Assembly: GCA_037043015.1 (NCBI GenBank)
Contig: CM073328.1
Location: forward strand, 5,257,409-5,321,408
Direction of reading: 5' to 3'
DNA length: 64,000 nucleotides
Origin: Bryum argenteum
Lineage: Eukaryota > Streptophyta > Bryopsida > Bryales > Bryaceae
Positions 1 through 16,489 of the stretch are shown piece by piece. A model generated the notes under the pieces. It was given only the letters and a program-made list of their open reading frames with translations, was not told the DNA's origin and made no database searches. How positions within the stretch are numbered: position 1 is the stretch's first letter; each line of letters opens with the position of its first letter. Position numbers and translations under genes: made by a program.

Positions 1-3
1 TAG

Positions 4-81
4 GTTTTTAAAGTGATGGCTCATGCTCCAAAGACAAACAGAGACTTGATTGTTGATATAAAGAGAAGAGAAGAGCTCTAA
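4..81 (+). CDS. possible terminal exon of a gene entering from the left
   Basis: The window opens with TAG followed by an open frame of 25 codons ending in TAA at 79-81. The opening TAG could be a splice acceptor. The peptide is basic at its end (IKRREEL) and is followed by T-rich sequence resembling a 3' UTR. I do not recognise the protein, and so short an open frame can arise by chance, so this is a candidate only. Confidence 0.22.
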   Translation, partial: VFKVMAHAPKTNRDLIVDIKRREEL

Positions 82-455
82 GGACAATTTTTAGTTTGGA
101 GGTTCACTACTAGTTCATTTGTTCATAATTAGACATGTTGTTTTGGCAGGTTGTTTTGTTTTGTACAGTATTAGTCAATGTCTCATTTTAGTGTTAGCAC
201 TTACAAAACTTGTTGAAGTTGTTGCACCTAACAACACATTGGCACTATCTTTTGTAATTGAAGACTCTCACTCTGTGTGTGTGTGAAGTCTTTTAATAGT
301 GGCGCAAATTTCAGTATGGCAAATCTGTGGTGAAGTTAACTTTGTGAGCAATTTTTATGCATGGTGAAAATAAATGAAAGACTTTCTCTGCTTGCTGAGT
401 ATCTTGGTGTCCATTATGTCATCATTGAAATTGAAGAATGTGAAATTAAAATGGA
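82..455. other. AT-rich spacer, no gene seen
   Basis: T-rich sequence without a convincing open frame or repeat end. It could be the 3' UTR of the exon proposed at the left edge. Confidence 0.4.
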
Positions 456-459
456 TTGA

Positions 460-693
460 CCTCTAAAGGAGAAGCTCTACAATGACCCTCTAGATGGCCA
501 TATGTGAAATTTGTGAAATTCGATTTGGGGAAATCCAATCATAAGATCTTGTTTTATGATTGTCTAATTAGTCAACTTTTATCCAATTTCACGGTACACA
601 TCTTGAGATACTTTGAGCAAAAGTTCCATTTTTTGTAAAACAAATCATTTAATTAAGCAAATCGACGTGATTATGGGTTCTCTCCTTTAGGGG
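460..693. mobile_element. TTAA-flanked short inverted-repeat element
   Basis: A 234 bp element. The left end reads CCTCTAAAGGAGAA and the right end reads TTCTCTCCTTTAGGGG. They are inverted copies, flanked by TTGA on the left and TTAA on the right. It has no coding capacity. It belongs to the group of elements with CCCCTAAA-type ends that recur through the window. Confidence 0.55.
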
Positions 694-830
694 TTAATGT
701 TGTTGCCAAATTTCATGTGATAAAATTATATATTTCAATATAAGTTATTTGAAAGAAAAAGAAAAAATGTTTAAATGTTGTTTTGAGTTTTCTCATAAAC
801 TCGAATAATTCGTGACTTCTTAGTGAAGGA

Positions 831-1138
831 TAGATAGATAGATAGAAACTCCGGTCCTTTCTAAGGGGCCGGCGTGAATGAAGTGTCCGTTCGTAATGTT
901 AATATCCCGATGGCCACCGGACAAGGGGAAATTAGAACAATACTACTTCCCCCTCTCGAGGGTGGACAATATAACTACGCTAGTTTCTAGCGTAGTTTCT
1001 AGTGCCTTGAAGATACTTGACATAGTATCCCCCAAAGGGCTTTGAGGTACCCATACAACAAGGTCCAAGGACCTCCCACGATAGTTGGGTGGATTATATT
1101 GGTGAGCACCTTGCCGGCATGGGGAATAGAACCCACGA
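831..1138 (-). mobile_element. tRNA-derived SINE, 5'-truncated
   Basis: Read on the minus strand, the element begins near an RNA polymerase III B-box-like sequence (GGGTTCTATTCCC, about 1121-1133) and ends in a simple tail of CTAT repeats (831-845). It is bracketed by 15 bp direct repeats, CTTCTTAGTGAAGGA at 816-830 and CCTCTTAGTGAAGGA at 1139-1153, which is what a retroposition target duplication looks like. The A box is missing, so the tRNA-like head appears truncated. The SINE family is not identified. Confidence 0.6.
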
Positions 1139-1153
1139 CCTCTTAGTGAAGGA

Positions 1154-2053
1154 ATACATGAAAAAGTATCATTGACTATGATACTTGTAACACTTTTGAA
1201 ATTCTCATGTACTGGAGAAGATGGACTCAAAATGGTTTAGCCAAAAAGGTTAGAAGGTAAATGTCATTTCCAAGGTGCCTCATATTTACTATTTTGGTGC
1301 TATATTGATCAACTAAAGTTCAATCCCTAGACATCCCAGTCTATTTTAAGCCAAAAAACATATTTAATTTGTTTTGTCATAGATGAATAAGAAGGTGACT
1401 TATTTTCTCAATTGTATAATCATGTACCAAACTTATTATTTGTCGGTCATGTGGATCAACATCTGACACATGAAGCTTCATAGATTCTAAGATTTTTAAC
1501 TTATTAGTACTCAAAGCAGACTCCAAAATTTCATCATCTTCATTTTCGTGTGGAAATTCTACCAACAAGCCAATTGCAATAAAAAAATCACTAACTAGAA
1601 AGTTGTTGGGATTTACCTTAAGCTGATGATTACATAAAAGAATTTCATAGAAACTTTTTTTATTTTTCTTAATTGGCTTGCAAACGTAAAACATGCCTTA
1701 TGTTTAAAATCCCAAAACCAAAAGCTGCCCTCACTAAAATGCATGCCATTAATTCACACTTCATTTTTTAAGTCTGCAATTTTTCCCACACAAACTAGAC
1801 TTGATTCGAGACTCAACCGAAGTGATTACGTCAAAAACAAAGTTTGGATAAAGAGCTTATGGCTCTTCAAAGTTTCAGCCCTCCATCCAAAATGTTGAAA
1901 TCGACATTTAGGGGTAAAAGGAGTTCATCCAAAATAAGAAATATTCTCTCATATTCTTCTTCCATTACTATAAAAAATAGATTCTCCAAAAAGTAAATTT
2001 CCCAAAAAGGTTGGAATGTAGATACATTTCCAAAATATTATCATTCATGCATC
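1154..2053. other. spacer with inverted copy of a dispersed 1-kb repeat
   Basis: About 1330-1900 is a reverse-oriented relative of the repeat seen at 9290-9900, 20200-20740, 25175-26514 and 31225-32190. A 105-codon open frame on the minus strand lies in it, but related copies do not keep a long open frame, so I do not call a gene. Confidence 0.45.
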
Positions 2054-2056
2054 TTA

Positions 2057-2446
2057 GAGCATCCCCATTAGCCACGCAAACCGCCCTAGCCAACGCTAAT
2101 TGGCGGGCCGGCACTGAAACAATACCCCAATGGCTGCGCCACCCCTCCCTCCACCTTTCCGCGGCACTCTATTGCAGCCCCGCTCACGCCAAGTTTTCTC
2201 TGGTTGCAGGGAGACATTTTCCACACTCTATTGCGTAGTCAACGCCAAATCCGATCACAAATGCAAGGCCCCACCCTCCCCAGCCACAAGGGCATGCTGA
2301 ACGGCCCGGCCCCACCACATCACCACACCAAGGCCGTTTGGGGGCTCTGTAGCGAGCTTCCAATGGGGCCTAAACCCTCTATCTTGTCGCACGCTCGGGT
2401 CCTTCCCTCGCCATTATCTGTTAGCGCGGAACCATTGGGGATGCTC
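2057..2446. mobile_element. Tourist-like MITE with GAGCATCCCCA ends
   Basis: A 390 bp GC-rich element. The left end GAGCATCCCCATTAG and the right end ATTGGGGATGCTC are inverted repeats, flanked by TTA at 2054-2056 and 2447-2449. A 3 bp TTA duplication is the PIF/Harbinger signature, and GAGCATCYCCA ends are widespread in plant Tourist-like MITEs. The open frames inside are not conserved coding sequence. Confidence 0.75.
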
Positions 2447-2689
2447 TTAAGAATCACTTTTTTCCCACCCACAAAAAGAGCTCCCTTACATTTACCATGG
2501 GCCGTATATCATATAACCCGTACTATATATCATGTACCATGTCATTAATTCCAAGTGGCAGGTCCGAGAAAATAAGTCAGGGTCATGTAAAGCTGGTCGT
2601 AAAACCTTGACGCAATAAATTTTTGGACTGGGACAAGCACCTCCGGAGAATGGCTGTATCCCAGGGTGCCAGAGGCGGCGGGAGGGTGC

Positions 2690-3105
2690 GTGAGGCATCT
2701 GTCATGGCACTCGAGGTATCATCAACACCCCCAAATCCGACATGACATCGAGGGGTGGCGAGGGTGCGTGAGGCATCCGTCATGACACCCGAGGTATGAT
2801 TAGCGCCCCTAAATCCGACATGATATTGAGGGGTATTCGAAGGGTGGTTGAGGGTGCAGGAGGCATCCGTCATGGCACTCGAGGTATGATGAGTGCTCCA
2901 AAAACCGACATGACATCAAAGGGTATTCGAAGGGTCGGGGAGGGTGCCTGAGGCATCCGTCATGACACCCGAGGTATGAGTAGCGCCCCTCCCGCAAAAC
3001 CGACATGACACGGGAGGTATTCTCATGGTGCGTGAGGCGTCCGTCATGACACCCCAGGTATGATCAGTGATCCGAAAAACCGACATGACTTCGGAGGTAC
3101 CGTCA
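2690..3105. repeat. GC-rich minisatellite, about five 80-90 bp units
   Basis: Units start at about 2692, 2771, 2861, 2951 and 3033, each with a GAGGCATCCGTCATG-like core followed by GAGGTATGA and CCGACATGAC blocks. Unit lengths are 79-90 bp, so no single reading frame is kept. The minus-strand open frames here are artefacts of the repetition. Confidence 0.8.
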
Positions 3106-4069
3106 GCGCTTCATAGACTTCAAAAAACCAACAACCATTTCAAGAGCTTGTTTGTACATTTCAAGGGTGAGGCCATATTGTGGCCGTTTGGGGTTTGATC
3201 AGTCTTTGACTTACTATTAGTAACTTGCATGAAGTTGAAATCTTTTGCACGTTGTAGAATTTTTCCATACCTTTCCCGAAAGGCATTTCACGCTTCAAAA
3301 ATCCTCATGTTTTAGGAGATAATCACAGCCAAAGTTTGAAACCAATATTCAAAATCTGCCCAAAACTGTCCAAACTTCTGTATTTGCTCATTATTCTCAA
3401 AATCTGCCCCAAATCAATTAGATAGTAGTAAATTCTAAAATTCACCAAACATTGAGATTCTTCTTTTTTTAAGATTTTTTTTGTACATGTAAATATGGTT
3501 TTAGCCCCTAAAAATCCTTGTGTTTTTGAGAGTTCAAAAATACCAAATCTGCTATTTGTTTCTACTAACGAGCATGCATGCCCATTGTAAACCCCCACTT
3601 CCTATTGGTGTAGGACCCTGCCCAATCTGCCCCAGTTGTACTCCAAAGCTAAGATACCCCTATAAAATTCTAAAAATGAAATCTATACTTGATTTTTTTA
3701 CCACTTATACCTTGTAGTATAGAGACCATACCGTAAATTTTTTAGGTAAAACAATTATTTTTAACTCATTCAACTAAGGTGCCTTAGAAGGCAAAAATGG
3801 TTTTTAAGGATTTTTAGGGGTTAAGGCATAATCTCACCGTTCGTACTTTCAATACCAATTATTTTTCATATGCCTTTTTTTTTTTTAGTTTTCAAAGATT
3901 TGCCTTTGTAGTTGAAATTTCAGCATACCTCCATGTGAATAACCAAGCATTTCTCTAGGTCTTACAAATCGTGTGAGGGTAAAAATCTCAAATAAAAGTT
4001 TAATTTTTTGCCAAAAAACCCATTTAATTTAAGCAAATCAACCTGATTCTTGCTTCTTTCCTTTAGCGG
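3106..4069. other. AT-rich spacer with dispersed repeat fragments
   Basis: The block at about 3180-3290 (GTTTGATCA...TGCATGAAGTTGAAA...) recurs in diverged form at about 10150-10250 and 62220-62290. No gene is seen. The segment just left of 4070 resembles the right end of the element at 460-693. Confidence 0.4.
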
Positions 4070-4073
4070 TTAA

Positions 4074-4336
4074 TCTTTGAAGATCCTTGATACAAAATTG
4101 TCTGAATTATCAAAAGAACATTCTTCTACTTCAGGCGCAAAGAACCTCAATCTAAACATTAATTAGAAGACCCAACTGAAGGATCTTGAAGTTAACTTGA
4201 CCCTTTACTCCAAATCATGTCAAATTTGAACAGTTGATTTTTCTCTGATTTTGAAATTATAATGGTCAAAGTTGGCTGAATTGTTTTGTGCGGAAATTCC
4301 AAAAAAGCCATTTCAGCTTTCTTGGATCTTTAGGCG
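4074..4336. mobile_element. TTAA-flanked short element (262-bp family)
   Basis: A diverged copy of the elements at 20926-21187 and 29315-29575. TTAA lies at both sides (4070-4073, 4337-4340). The right end reads TTGGATCTTTAGGCG, and the interior includes the shared block ATAATGGTCAAAGTTGGCTG. Non-coding. Confidence 0.6.
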
Positions 4337-4483
4337 TTAATGTTGTTACGTGATAAATATATATATCCTAAAAAGGCATCTCCATTGAGATCGTGTGAAG
4401 TTGCCCAAACTCTTGTTTATTACCAAAAGTGTCTCAATTTGAGATCGTGTGAAGTTGCCCAAACTTGGGGTTCTCGATCCTAA

Positions 4484-5051
4484 GGGCATGCCCACCCATA
4501 GGGGCGCCCTGAACTGAATCCAACAACTGAATTCATTAAATCAATCACCCAGAATAGTGAGGGCGGAGGAGGAGCCCCACCCATGACCTCATGATTGAGT
4601 TGTGGCAAGTGCGAAACATGAGCGCCGTCACCAGGTGGCAACGACCCAGTCCACAAATTGCAGGATGCGAGTGACTGCTACATTCCCGTTTCCCGTGTGC
4701 TTCTCGTAATTTCCCGATTCCCCTTTCCCGGTCGGGGTGATCGCTTCCGTAAGCGCATCTAGTAACTTCCCAAATTCCCCGTATTCCGGGGTCGTGGCTA
4801 ATAACCATGCTTGCGGATAACCATGCCTTGCGGAAAACCATGCCCCTGGAGAAAAAGCAGTTTTGTCTGACTTTGTAGTTTAGGTTCGCATTCTTCCCTG
4901 CAAAAGGGCTCGCTTTTGCAGGTCACACTGAAAAAAAAGGATGAATAGTAGTTCAGTTCAGGGGTTTTGCCGGTTGGTGGGGCATTTCCGCCCTGAACTG
5001 AACTACTATTCATCCAGTATTCAGTTCAGGGCATGATGGGTGGGAATGCTC
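4484..5051. mobile_element. Tourist-like MITE with internal hairpin
   Basis: The left end GGGCATGCCCACCCAT and the right end ATGGGTGGGAATGCTC are inverted, flanked by TAA (4481-4483, 5052-5054), as expected of PIF/Harbinger-type insertion. At about 4937-5014 two inverted copies of a 23 bp block beginning GGATGAATAGTAGTTCAG flank a short loop, giving a strong hairpin. The open frames on the minus strand are not supported as genes. Confidence 0.7.
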
Positions 5052-5054
5052 TAA

Positions 5055-6487
5055 GAACAAAGATTCCGGTAGGGGTTAAATTCTACAGCATATGCGCATT
5101 GGTGTGAAGGGGTCATTTTTTTGAAACCATAAATGATATATCTCATTTGTACTTTTGGCCGTTTCAATCATCAAAATCGTAACCGCGTCAATGAAAATGC
5201 ACGCAATTGACTTCAATTCTGTCATTTTATGCATCCTTCTGTTACCAAGTACGTATGGCTGAAACCATTTCAGACGACAATATCTTCGATGCCAAAAAAG
5301 AAACTATAGTACGACATTTGGACATGCATATACGTCATACATTTATTTTTCTTGCGTACTAGATTCCTTATATCACGACTAATTTGATAGCCTAAGGAGA
5401 AAAGATTAGCGAAAGAGTTGCATATAAAGACATAAAAGGTAAGATGAACGAAAGGTATGATGCGTGGAAAATGCTCGATACACTTTGACATTAAGGGTTT
5501 AAGGACGGATTCATGTCTTAATGAACTTATTCCAAGAAGGTAAAGTCATTGCACGAGTAGGACGAAGTCATCGCTCAAGTAAGAGTAAATTATGGTGTAA
5601 GTTCCTTTTGCAATAGATTCCACTTCAAAGATATAAAATATAGAACATGGATTATAATATAGAGCTTAGGAATTTCCACCATATCATAGTTGAGAGGTTT
5701 GAGTGTTTGGTTGCCTTAGTACAAAGGATATTTTGCATTTGTGTCAAGAATCTTCCACATACGTTTTTCTTTGTGCTTTTAATGTTTTTGAACACTTTGA
5801 CTCTAGATATTTTTGAACATTAAATATACTTTCCAAGTACATATAACTTACATCATGAATATGTAAATGAGATTTGAAAGTACAAGAGATTTCTTGTGCT
5901 CTACTAACCATGTTTGTAATAATTAGGACAATGTTGAATTTGGGCACATGCGTTGAATAACCATCGTAAGATGCATATGAAGACATAAAAATTAAGATGA
6001 AAAAAAAAGGTAAGATGCCTACAAAACGACACAAAGAACTTGTACATTATCCATACACGTTGACATTAAGGGTTCAATGATGACTTTTTGTCTCAATAAA
6101 CTTATTTGAAGAGGGTTAAGTCATCACACAAGTTAGAATGAAGTTATCGCACAAGTAAGAGTAAATCATGTTGTAATTTCTTTTTCCAATAGAATCCACT
6201 TGCGTTTGCATCAAAAACATTGCAATGACATAAAGTCATCCATGGATCATAATATAAAGCTTAGGAATTTCCAACATATCATAGTTAAGAGGTTTGCGTG
6301 CATGGTTACCAAAGTACAAAGAATTTAATCTACTTGTGTGGAGAATCTTCCACATACATATTTTTTAACGTTTTTGAATACTTTGGATGTTTTTGAGTAG
6401 TACAAATATTTTTTAAGTACTTGTAACTCAAATCATTAATAGGTAACTGAAATTCGAATGTACAAGAATCTTTGTGTACTCCGCTAC
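5055..6487. other. dispersed repeat related to the 19-22 kb inverted repeat
   Basis: Two diverged tandem halves (about 5480-5880 and 6050-6480) share blocks such as GACATTAAGGGTT, AAGTAAGAGTAAATYATG and GAATCTTCCACATAC. The same blocks occur in the arms of the 19075-22760 inverted repeat. No gene is seen. Confidence 0.45.
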
Positions 6488-6491
6488 GTAA

Positions 6492-6752
6492 CCCCTACCT
6501 CTTCTTAAAACCCAGAACGGGTTTTGGGGTTCCCGCAGGAGAAAAACTCAGCCAACTTTGACCATTATAATCTCACAAATGAGGAAGAATGAACGGTTCA
6601 AATTTGGTATGTGAGAAGAATGTCAAGTGAACTTTGCTCAATCTTACGGTTGAAATTTTTAAATAATGCTTGGATTGAAATTTTTTGAGCTTAATCTAAA
6701 GATAGGTCAAATTTTGTGACTCAGACCGTTTTGCAAGAAGGAAATTCAGGGG
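6492..6752. mobile_element. TTAA-type short element, reverse-oriented
   Basis: Ends CCCCTACCTCTTCTT and AAGAAGGAAATTCAGGGG are inverted. The flanks are GTAA (6488-6491) and TTAA (6753-6756). The interior carries the family block AGCCAACTTTGACCATTATA in reverse orientation. Confidence 0.55.
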
Positions 6753-6756
6753 TTAA

Positions 6757-7629
6757 TGAACGGGGAGAACTAGCATTTAGTTACAAGTTGGCTAGTTGAT
6801 TTTGAAAATTTCCAAATGAAATAGAAAAGTTTTGGAAAAAAATTCAAGTTCTATTAAGGTAAAGGGACCCATTCCCGACCGGGGACCCATAATCGATCAA
6901 GCCCAATTCCTAGATTTTGAAAGAACAGATGTACCACATTTGTATATTTGAGCATGTGATCGACTTTAGGTTCCAAGCAACTTTTCACTTTAAACAGTTA
7001 TAACTATTTGAATAATGCAAATAAAATCACGAAACTTTTTGCATTCAACAAGAACCTTATGTTTGCACACATGAAAAATTCTAAAAAAAAAATATATATA
7101 CCTTGATATCATATGCTAAAATCCTTAAGTGGTCGGTTATAGGTGCCTCTACCTTATTTTCAGTGTAAAATGAGGCAATTGCTAGAATCGTTTTATGAAA
7201 AACCGGTTGGATATGGAATATTAGCCCGTAAGGATGAAATTACTTCCCGAACTAACCGCGTTCGCGTATGCAATAGTAAAACCTCATGTAGCGCAATGTT
7301 GAATTTCGACACATGCGTTGAACTATTGTTGTTGATACAGCCAGTCAATATAGTCAACTAACATGCAATGGCCGGGCATCGCAAATAGTCTTCTTATGGA
7401 ATCTTCGCATTCGATTTTAATTTTTTTTTAAAAATATACCCCTTTTTAGTATAGCTGTGATGCGGATGCGAACATTCTAGCCACATATTTTGGGAAGGAG
7501 CATTCATTGCGCGCTCCTGATAAAGCAAAAGTGCAAACTCTCGAGTGTTCAAATGATTTTTAGGATTCGATGATCGTATGTGATTGATGGGTGACGTCAT
7601 ACGAGCATCCGCTTGGCAATTGGTCATGT
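6757..7629. other. AT-rich spacer, no gene seen
   Basis: No open frame resembling a known protein and no clear repeat ends. Confidence 0.4.
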
Positions 7630-7631
7630 TA

Positions 7632-7702
7632 GTGTTTGATGGGTCACACTAATGTTTAATGGGTCACACTAATGTTTAATGGGTCACACTAATGTTTAAT
7701 GG
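7632..7702. repeat. 20-bp tandem repeat
   Basis: Just over three near-perfect copies of GGGTCACACTAATGTTTAAT. Confidence 0.85.
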
Positions 7703-7801
7703 GGTCAGCACTTTGGCTAGCAGAAGGGTTTTGGCGAGCTTTGACATGCAAGCTAGTAGGAGTGTTTTTCTTCTCTTTGGTTTCATTCGATCACATCCAA
7801 G

Positions 7802-8026
7802 CTACACTAAATTTGATAATTAGTGTTAGATTATCATAAGATTTGAAAATGCTATAGGTTTTTACTTTTGTTTAAAAAAAAATTTACCAAGAGCATTGAT
7901 TCTGATACTATATAAGGACCCCCATCTTGGCCAATATAGCGGGTAAAATTATTGAACAACAGTTTAAACTTATAACATGTTTATGTAAATTAGTGTATCT
8001 AACACTAATTATCAAATTTAGTGTAG
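7802..8026. mobile_element. MITE with CTACACTAAATTTG ends (copy 1)
   Basis: A 225 bp element with terminal inverted repeats of about 30 bp starting CTACACTAAATTTGATAATT. It is inverted relative to the copies at 12551-12773 and 26527-26748. The interior has a TATATAAGG motif. No clear target duplication is seen; a TA within the ends could be one. It is flanked by a 37 bp imperfect direct repeat (7760-7796 and 8030-8066). Confidence 0.75.
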
Positions 8027-8066
8027 CAAGAGTGTTTTTCTTCTCTTTGCTTTCATTGGATCACAT

Positions 8067-9289
8067 GACTGACTCTCGCTTCTCTCTTGTCATTTTCTGC
8101 ACCTCAGTGGCCTTCCGTGATTTGCTCTGTGATGTACTGTGAGTGAAGGAAGTCAAGGCATGCGGAAGAAATTTGCCCACAGTGGGGGCTATTTGACGAG
8201 ACACGGCATAATAGCGTGAGCATTGGGGCGAGAAGTTTGAGCTGAGCTTCTCAAGTACCGATGGGATGAGCAGTGGCGAGTGGCATAAGGGATGCTCTAA
8301 GGTAGGAGGCTCAAAAAGCACATAGTATTAAAAAAAAAAAAAACGCACTAAATGCATCCGAGTATGTACAATATAGCTTTGATGTACTCATGGCATAAAT
8401 TTTAGATTGATCGGGTGTGGGTACACATATGAGTTCCACTTCAAAAAAATTCAATTGATACAAGATAAATTCAAAATGCATGATTCCGGTCTCCTACACA
8501 CTTTGCGCATCTTCTAAAAATGTTACTCCTCCACAAGCTTGCCAATCTACAATTTGAGGAGTTATTGAGCCTCTTACCTTATGTTGATACCTGTACTCCT
8601 ATACCATTGTTGATATGTCCTGCAAGCATGCATATCATCAAAGGTAGGTCAAACGCGCGCATTTTATTCACGCCAACCCCAAAAAGGAGATTGGTGTTCT
8701 TATCCATTTATTTCATTCCTGTACTTGGTATGAGAATTGAAATTAATTTGGTCAATCCTTTCATAGTTGTTTCATTGTGCACATTCTAAATCTAACGACC
8801 CAAGATTTCATCTTGGTACAATATAGAAGTAAACAAGAATCTTCTGCAAAGTTGACGTGAATAAAACATGCACTAATTTCTACTTTGAGTTGCAAACACT
8901 AACTCAAAATTCATAGTATAGTGAGCATTTCCTACACCACTCGTGTTTCGTCATATGGGTATATCAACAAAGTACATTTTATTCACGCCAACCCCGGTAT
9001 ATATGAGATTGGCAATCATCTTAACCGTTATTTTTAGTGGTGAATGTGCTCCACAAGTAAAAGAGGTGGACCCGTCTCTTTTACCGTTTTCTTATGAGCA
9101 TACTCACACAAATTTACATATAATGCACTCGTTAGGGGTGTACATGAACGATTCCTCTCATTCGCAAGCCATATATTATTGATGTCTTTATGATTAATGG
9201 GTTAGATACGCAACCCCGTAATACCACTCTTTCTTGTATATGTGAGTGGCTGGATGACATTCCAGCCACATAAGTAGCATTGCCAACAT
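8067..9289. other. spacer, no gene supported
   Basis: GGGATGCTCTAAGG near 8289-8303 looks like a right end of a GAGCATCCC-type MITE whose left end I cannot place. The rest has short open frames only. Confidence 0.35.
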
Positions 9290-9642
9290 TGGTTATGTTT
9301 CAGCACAGCAATTTTCAATTAATGGGTCTTTCTCAAAGGGAGAACGCATATATGTTATTGACTCGGGCGAACTTAAGCCCTAAATGTCCTCAATGTTTCC
9401 AATGTCAAAAAACATTCAACATTTTGAATGGAAGGGAGAAACTTCGGAGAGTCATAACTTCTCATTTGGAGTCAGTTTTGGACAAAATGACTTGGATCTG
9501 GTCCCAAATCAAATCTAGTTTGTGTGGTAAAAAGTAAAGTATGAATATATGAATTGAATTTTAGTGAAGGAAACTTTTGTTTTTGGTTTCTTATACATTA
9601 GGCATGTTTTACCATTGCAAACCCATAAGGGAAATCAAAAAT

Positions 9643-9688
<46 letters not shown>

Positions 9689-9900
9689 AGATTCATAATC
9701 TTAAAATTAATTTCAACAGCTTTGTAGTTGGAAGATTATTGACTCAAATTCTATTGGTATTGGATTTGCGATGATGTTTCTACAATGAAAAAAGTGAGAA
9801 ACAAGATGTTATTTTAAGAGCTACATCTCCTTCACCCATAGTTGGGGTTTCAACTTCAATTTTTAGGATGCATTCCGCCATTCCCATTAGAGTCTAGTTT
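9290..9900 (+). repeat. dispersed 1-kb repeat copy with long poly(T)
   Basis: Related to 25175-26514 and 31225-32190 (shared blocks around TTGGAGTCAGTTTTGGA, GGCATGTTTTACCATTGC and CTACATCTCCTTCA). A run of 43 T occupies 9644-9686. Non-coding as far as can be seen. Confidence 0.5.
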
Positions 9901-10829
9901 TAGTGTTAGAAAGCTTGATCCAAAAGGTTGCTTTTGTTTAGGATCTCTCATTTTTAGGAATAAATTCTACATTTAGCTAGTACTCCTAGACTAGAAGCAC
10001 GTCAAACGTAACTCCCCCCATCACTCTCTCTGACTTAGATATGAACCAAATAAAATTACAATCTAGAAGATCTCTCAAGAATACCAAAATACTCAAATTC
10101 CCCAATGTGAACCCCCTAAAGGCTAAAGCTGACTTAAGCCCAATTTGGGTCGTTTTGGGTTTGATCAACCTCTATTTTACTATGTTTAGCTCGCATGAAG
10201 TTGAAAGATGAAACCTTTTGCACATTGTAGAGTTTCTCCATACCTCTCCAAAAACATATGATATACATATACACATACAAATGAGGTACAAAATCTTACG
10301 AGAACATACCTATAAGTACATCGAATATTGAAAATCTTCATCTTACATAAAAGGAGACTAATTTCTGACTGTTTTGTGACTAGTTGATGACTTTAGAGGT
10401 TAATCTCCAATGAAACCCACTTCAAGTCCAAAATCTCTTTCACTCCAGATTTCTTGAATAACTCCAAATCTAACTGATGTGACTATCTAAACAAAAACAA
10501 GCTCTAACACTACAAGAGGTAATTAATTAACGCGTCCATTATTTCAAACCAATGAAACAAAAGGAAATCATCACTACCTCCCTTTTCTCACCAACCACGA
10601 GCCTTTGACATCGCCATGATAATCGTCCTATGAAACCTTCAACCTTGTAAACCCACTTGCTAAGTAAAGAAAAACAGTATAATAAGACTGTTCCGAACAC
10701 TATATATTCAAGCACATGCAAATTAGCTTCCCACATTCTGGCAAAGCCGTCCGAGTCTCCGGAACTGGTTCCTTTGACACAGTGAAGAAGCTCGTGTTGA
10801 GCCAACAGTCTTCTTGTTTGCAAGGGTTC
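9901..10829. other. upstream region of the first desulfurase gene
   Basis: Spacer with a dispersed repeat fragment at about 10150-10250. No separate gene is seen. Confidence 0.4.
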
Positions 10830-10839
10830 TATAAAAATA
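10830..10839 (+). promoter_or_regulatory. TATA box of desulfurase copy 1
   Basis: TATAAAAATA lies 96 bp before the start codon at 10926, in the same context (CAAGGGTT upstream, CTGCAATCC downstream) as the TATATAAATA of copy 2. Between it and the ATG are three short CGTTGCAGTTTCATTT-like repeats that form the likely 5' leader. Confidence 0.6.
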
Positions 10840-10925
10840 CTGCAATCCATTCGATTGTTGCAGTTTCAGTCCCAGTTCGTTGCAGTTTCATTTCTAGTTC
10901 GTCGCAGTTTCATTCGAGGGGAGCT

Positions 10926-16186
<5,261 letters not shown>

Positions 16187-16284
16187 TTTAAGATGGTTAA
16201 CATACTTGTGAAATACATAGGTAGAATATAATCAAAGAGTTGGAGGTGCATAGTCTTAATTGATTCCAATATCTTACCAACTTC

Positions 16285-16470
16285 CAGTACCTCGCTGGAG
16301 TCTATTGCTTGGTTCTAGTACCTCGCTAGAGTGTATTATTCAATTCCAGCACCTCGCTGGAGTGTATTGTTTAGTTTCAATACCTCGATGGAGTGTACTT
16401 AATAGCTCTAGTGCCTCTCTCTCGACTTTGTCACTTAGTTCCAATGTCTTGTTGGACTTTGTTGATGCGA
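16285..16470 (+). repeat. 31-bp minisatellite downstream of desulfurase copy 1
   Basis: Six imperfect units of about 31 bp built on CCAGTACCTCGCTGGAGTGT, beginning about 100 bp after the stop codon and therefore possibly in the 3' UTR. The equivalent array behind copy 2 (43499-43720) has seven units. Confidence 0.75.
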
Positions 16471-16489
16471 GTATCTACTCGAGAGTAGA

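Noticed and set aside
1377..1694. 105-codon minus-strand frame whose peptide resembles frames at 22994-23242 and 26086-26370
   Set aside because: These lie in copies of the same dispersed repeat. The similarity follows the DNA, frames are of different length and none is intact across copies.
2011..3006. Several open frames in the GC-rich MITE and minisatellite
   Set aside because: They follow high GC and repetition, and have no recognised domain or splice structure.
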